Positions 63,361 to 64,000 of a stretch of 64,000 nt of DNA are shown piece after piece. Position numbers and translations under genes: made by a program. How positions within the stretch are numbered: the stretch's first letter is position 1; each line of letters starts with the position of its first letter. The stretch is from Candidatus Altimarinota bacterium (GTDB taxonomy: Bacteria; Patescibacteriota; Gracilibacteria; UM-FILTER-43-11). Location of the stretch: assembly GCA_028281045.1 (NCBI GenBank), contig JANQKP010000003.1, positions 1 through 64,000 on the forward strand. Reading direction: 5' to 3'. The notes beneath the pieces are model-generated. The model was not told where the DNA came from, made no database searches, and was given only the letters and a program-made list of their open reading frames with translations.

Positions 63361-64000
63361 GTGCACCACTACACCGTATCACCAGAGGATTCTGGCAAGC
63401 GGCTAGATCAATATATAGCCGTTGTAAAACCAGACTTAACCCGTAATTTCATCCAAAAGATGATTAAAGACGGGAATGTCTTTGTGAATAATAAAAAGAT
63501 CACAAAAACCTCTACAAAAGTGAAAGAAGAAGACAAGCTTCTCGTGATGTTCCCTGCCCTAAAAGAAGTGGGCATTGAAGCCGAAGATATTCCCCTAGAT
63601 ATTCTCTTTGAAGACGATGATATTATTGTGCTTAACAAAGCTCCAGGCATGGTGATGCACCCTACAGATCATGGGGCTCACGTGAGTGGAACTATTGTAA
63701 ATGCTGTACTGCACCACGCCAAAGACAGCTTAAGTGGTATTAATGGTGAAAAACGCCCTGGAATTGTGCATCGCCTAGATAAATTCACCAGTGGCGCTGT
63801 GATTATTGCTAAAAACGATAAAGCCCATTCACATGTGGCCAAGCAAATTGAAGCTAGAACGGTAACAAAGAAATATACAACGCTGCTTAAGGGGCATTTA
63901 CAGCCTAAAGAAGGCTCTATAGAAGCCCCGCTTCTGGTGGCCCATGGGGCGCAAGAAGTGAAGGTAAGCAATTCACAAAAAGCGAAGTATGCTTTAACGC
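63361..64000 (+). CDS. rluD: RluA/RluD family pseudouridine synthase with S4 domain, 3' truncated by window end
   Basis: GTG start; translation MHHYTVSPEDSGKRLDQYIAVVKPDLTRNFIQKMIKDGNVFVNNKKITK...NKAPGMVMHPT...GIVHRLDKFTSGAVIIAKND. Absent from the ORF track. Confidence 0.9.
   Translation, partial: MHHYTVSPEDSGKRLDQYIAVVKPDLTRNFIQKMIKDGNVFVNNKKITKTSTKVKEEDKLLVMFPALKEVGIEAEDIPLDILFEDDDIIVLNKAPGMVMHPTDHGAHVSGTIVNAVLHHAKDSLSGINGEKRPGIVHRLDKFTSGAVIIAKNDKAHSHVAKQIEARTVTKKYTTLLKGHLQPKEGSIEAPLLVAHGAQEVKVSNSQKAKYALT

Noticed and set aside
2-64000. UGA recoded to glycine (code 25)
   Set aside because: ORFs are full length under the standard code, UGA terminates rsmH, the DUF4012 gene and tatD, and prfB is present.

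Overview
The window is a compact, gene-dense stretch of bacterial chromosome: about 60 protein genes, one tRNA-Leu, and no phage, IS element or CRISPR array that I can see. The gene content suggests a Patescibacteria/CPR-type genome (DUF4012 protein, minimal type IV pilus cluster, patchy biosynthesis with lone carB and aroE, many small orphan ORFs). That placement, possibly near Peregrinibacteria/Gracilibacteria, is inference. UGA is a stop codon here but rare (3 of 59 stops by hand count). Well-supported genes include dtd, glyS, ndk, rsmH, alr, carB, tsaC, aspS, tgt, clpP, gatB, coaE, lepB, hisS, aroE, recX, nusA, a pilA/pilC/pilB/pilO-like/pilN-like cluster, prfB (with the programmed +1 frameshift), def, tatD, radA, nadE, ruvX, rpsT, an LCP protein, rplL, rplJ and an rluD-type gene that the ORF track misses because it runs off the end. 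The most interesting signals are non-coding or architectural: (1) a 38-bp palindrome holding two interlocked divergent promoters, at least one apparently leaderless (DUF4012/recX); (2) a terminator plus 15-codon leader ORF in front of carB; (3) terminators whose U-tract abuts the next gene's -10 box; (4) near-absence of Shine-Dalgarno sequences, with two leader-hairpin genes and nadE as exceptions; (5) an ACACAA-motif array around the rsmH promoter; (6) a TTGTATACA palindrome in the ndk promoter spacer, related to the prepilin promoter; (7) unusual protein designs: an LAETG-ended repeat protein, an SLH-RlpA-CAP fusion, paired secreted transglutaminases, ribosomal protein L10 with a long acidic tail, and a PilN-like protein with a Lys/Ala/Pro-rich domain. 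No single obviously new defence or mobile system was found. All promoter and hairpin calls are by eye and need computational or experimental checks.
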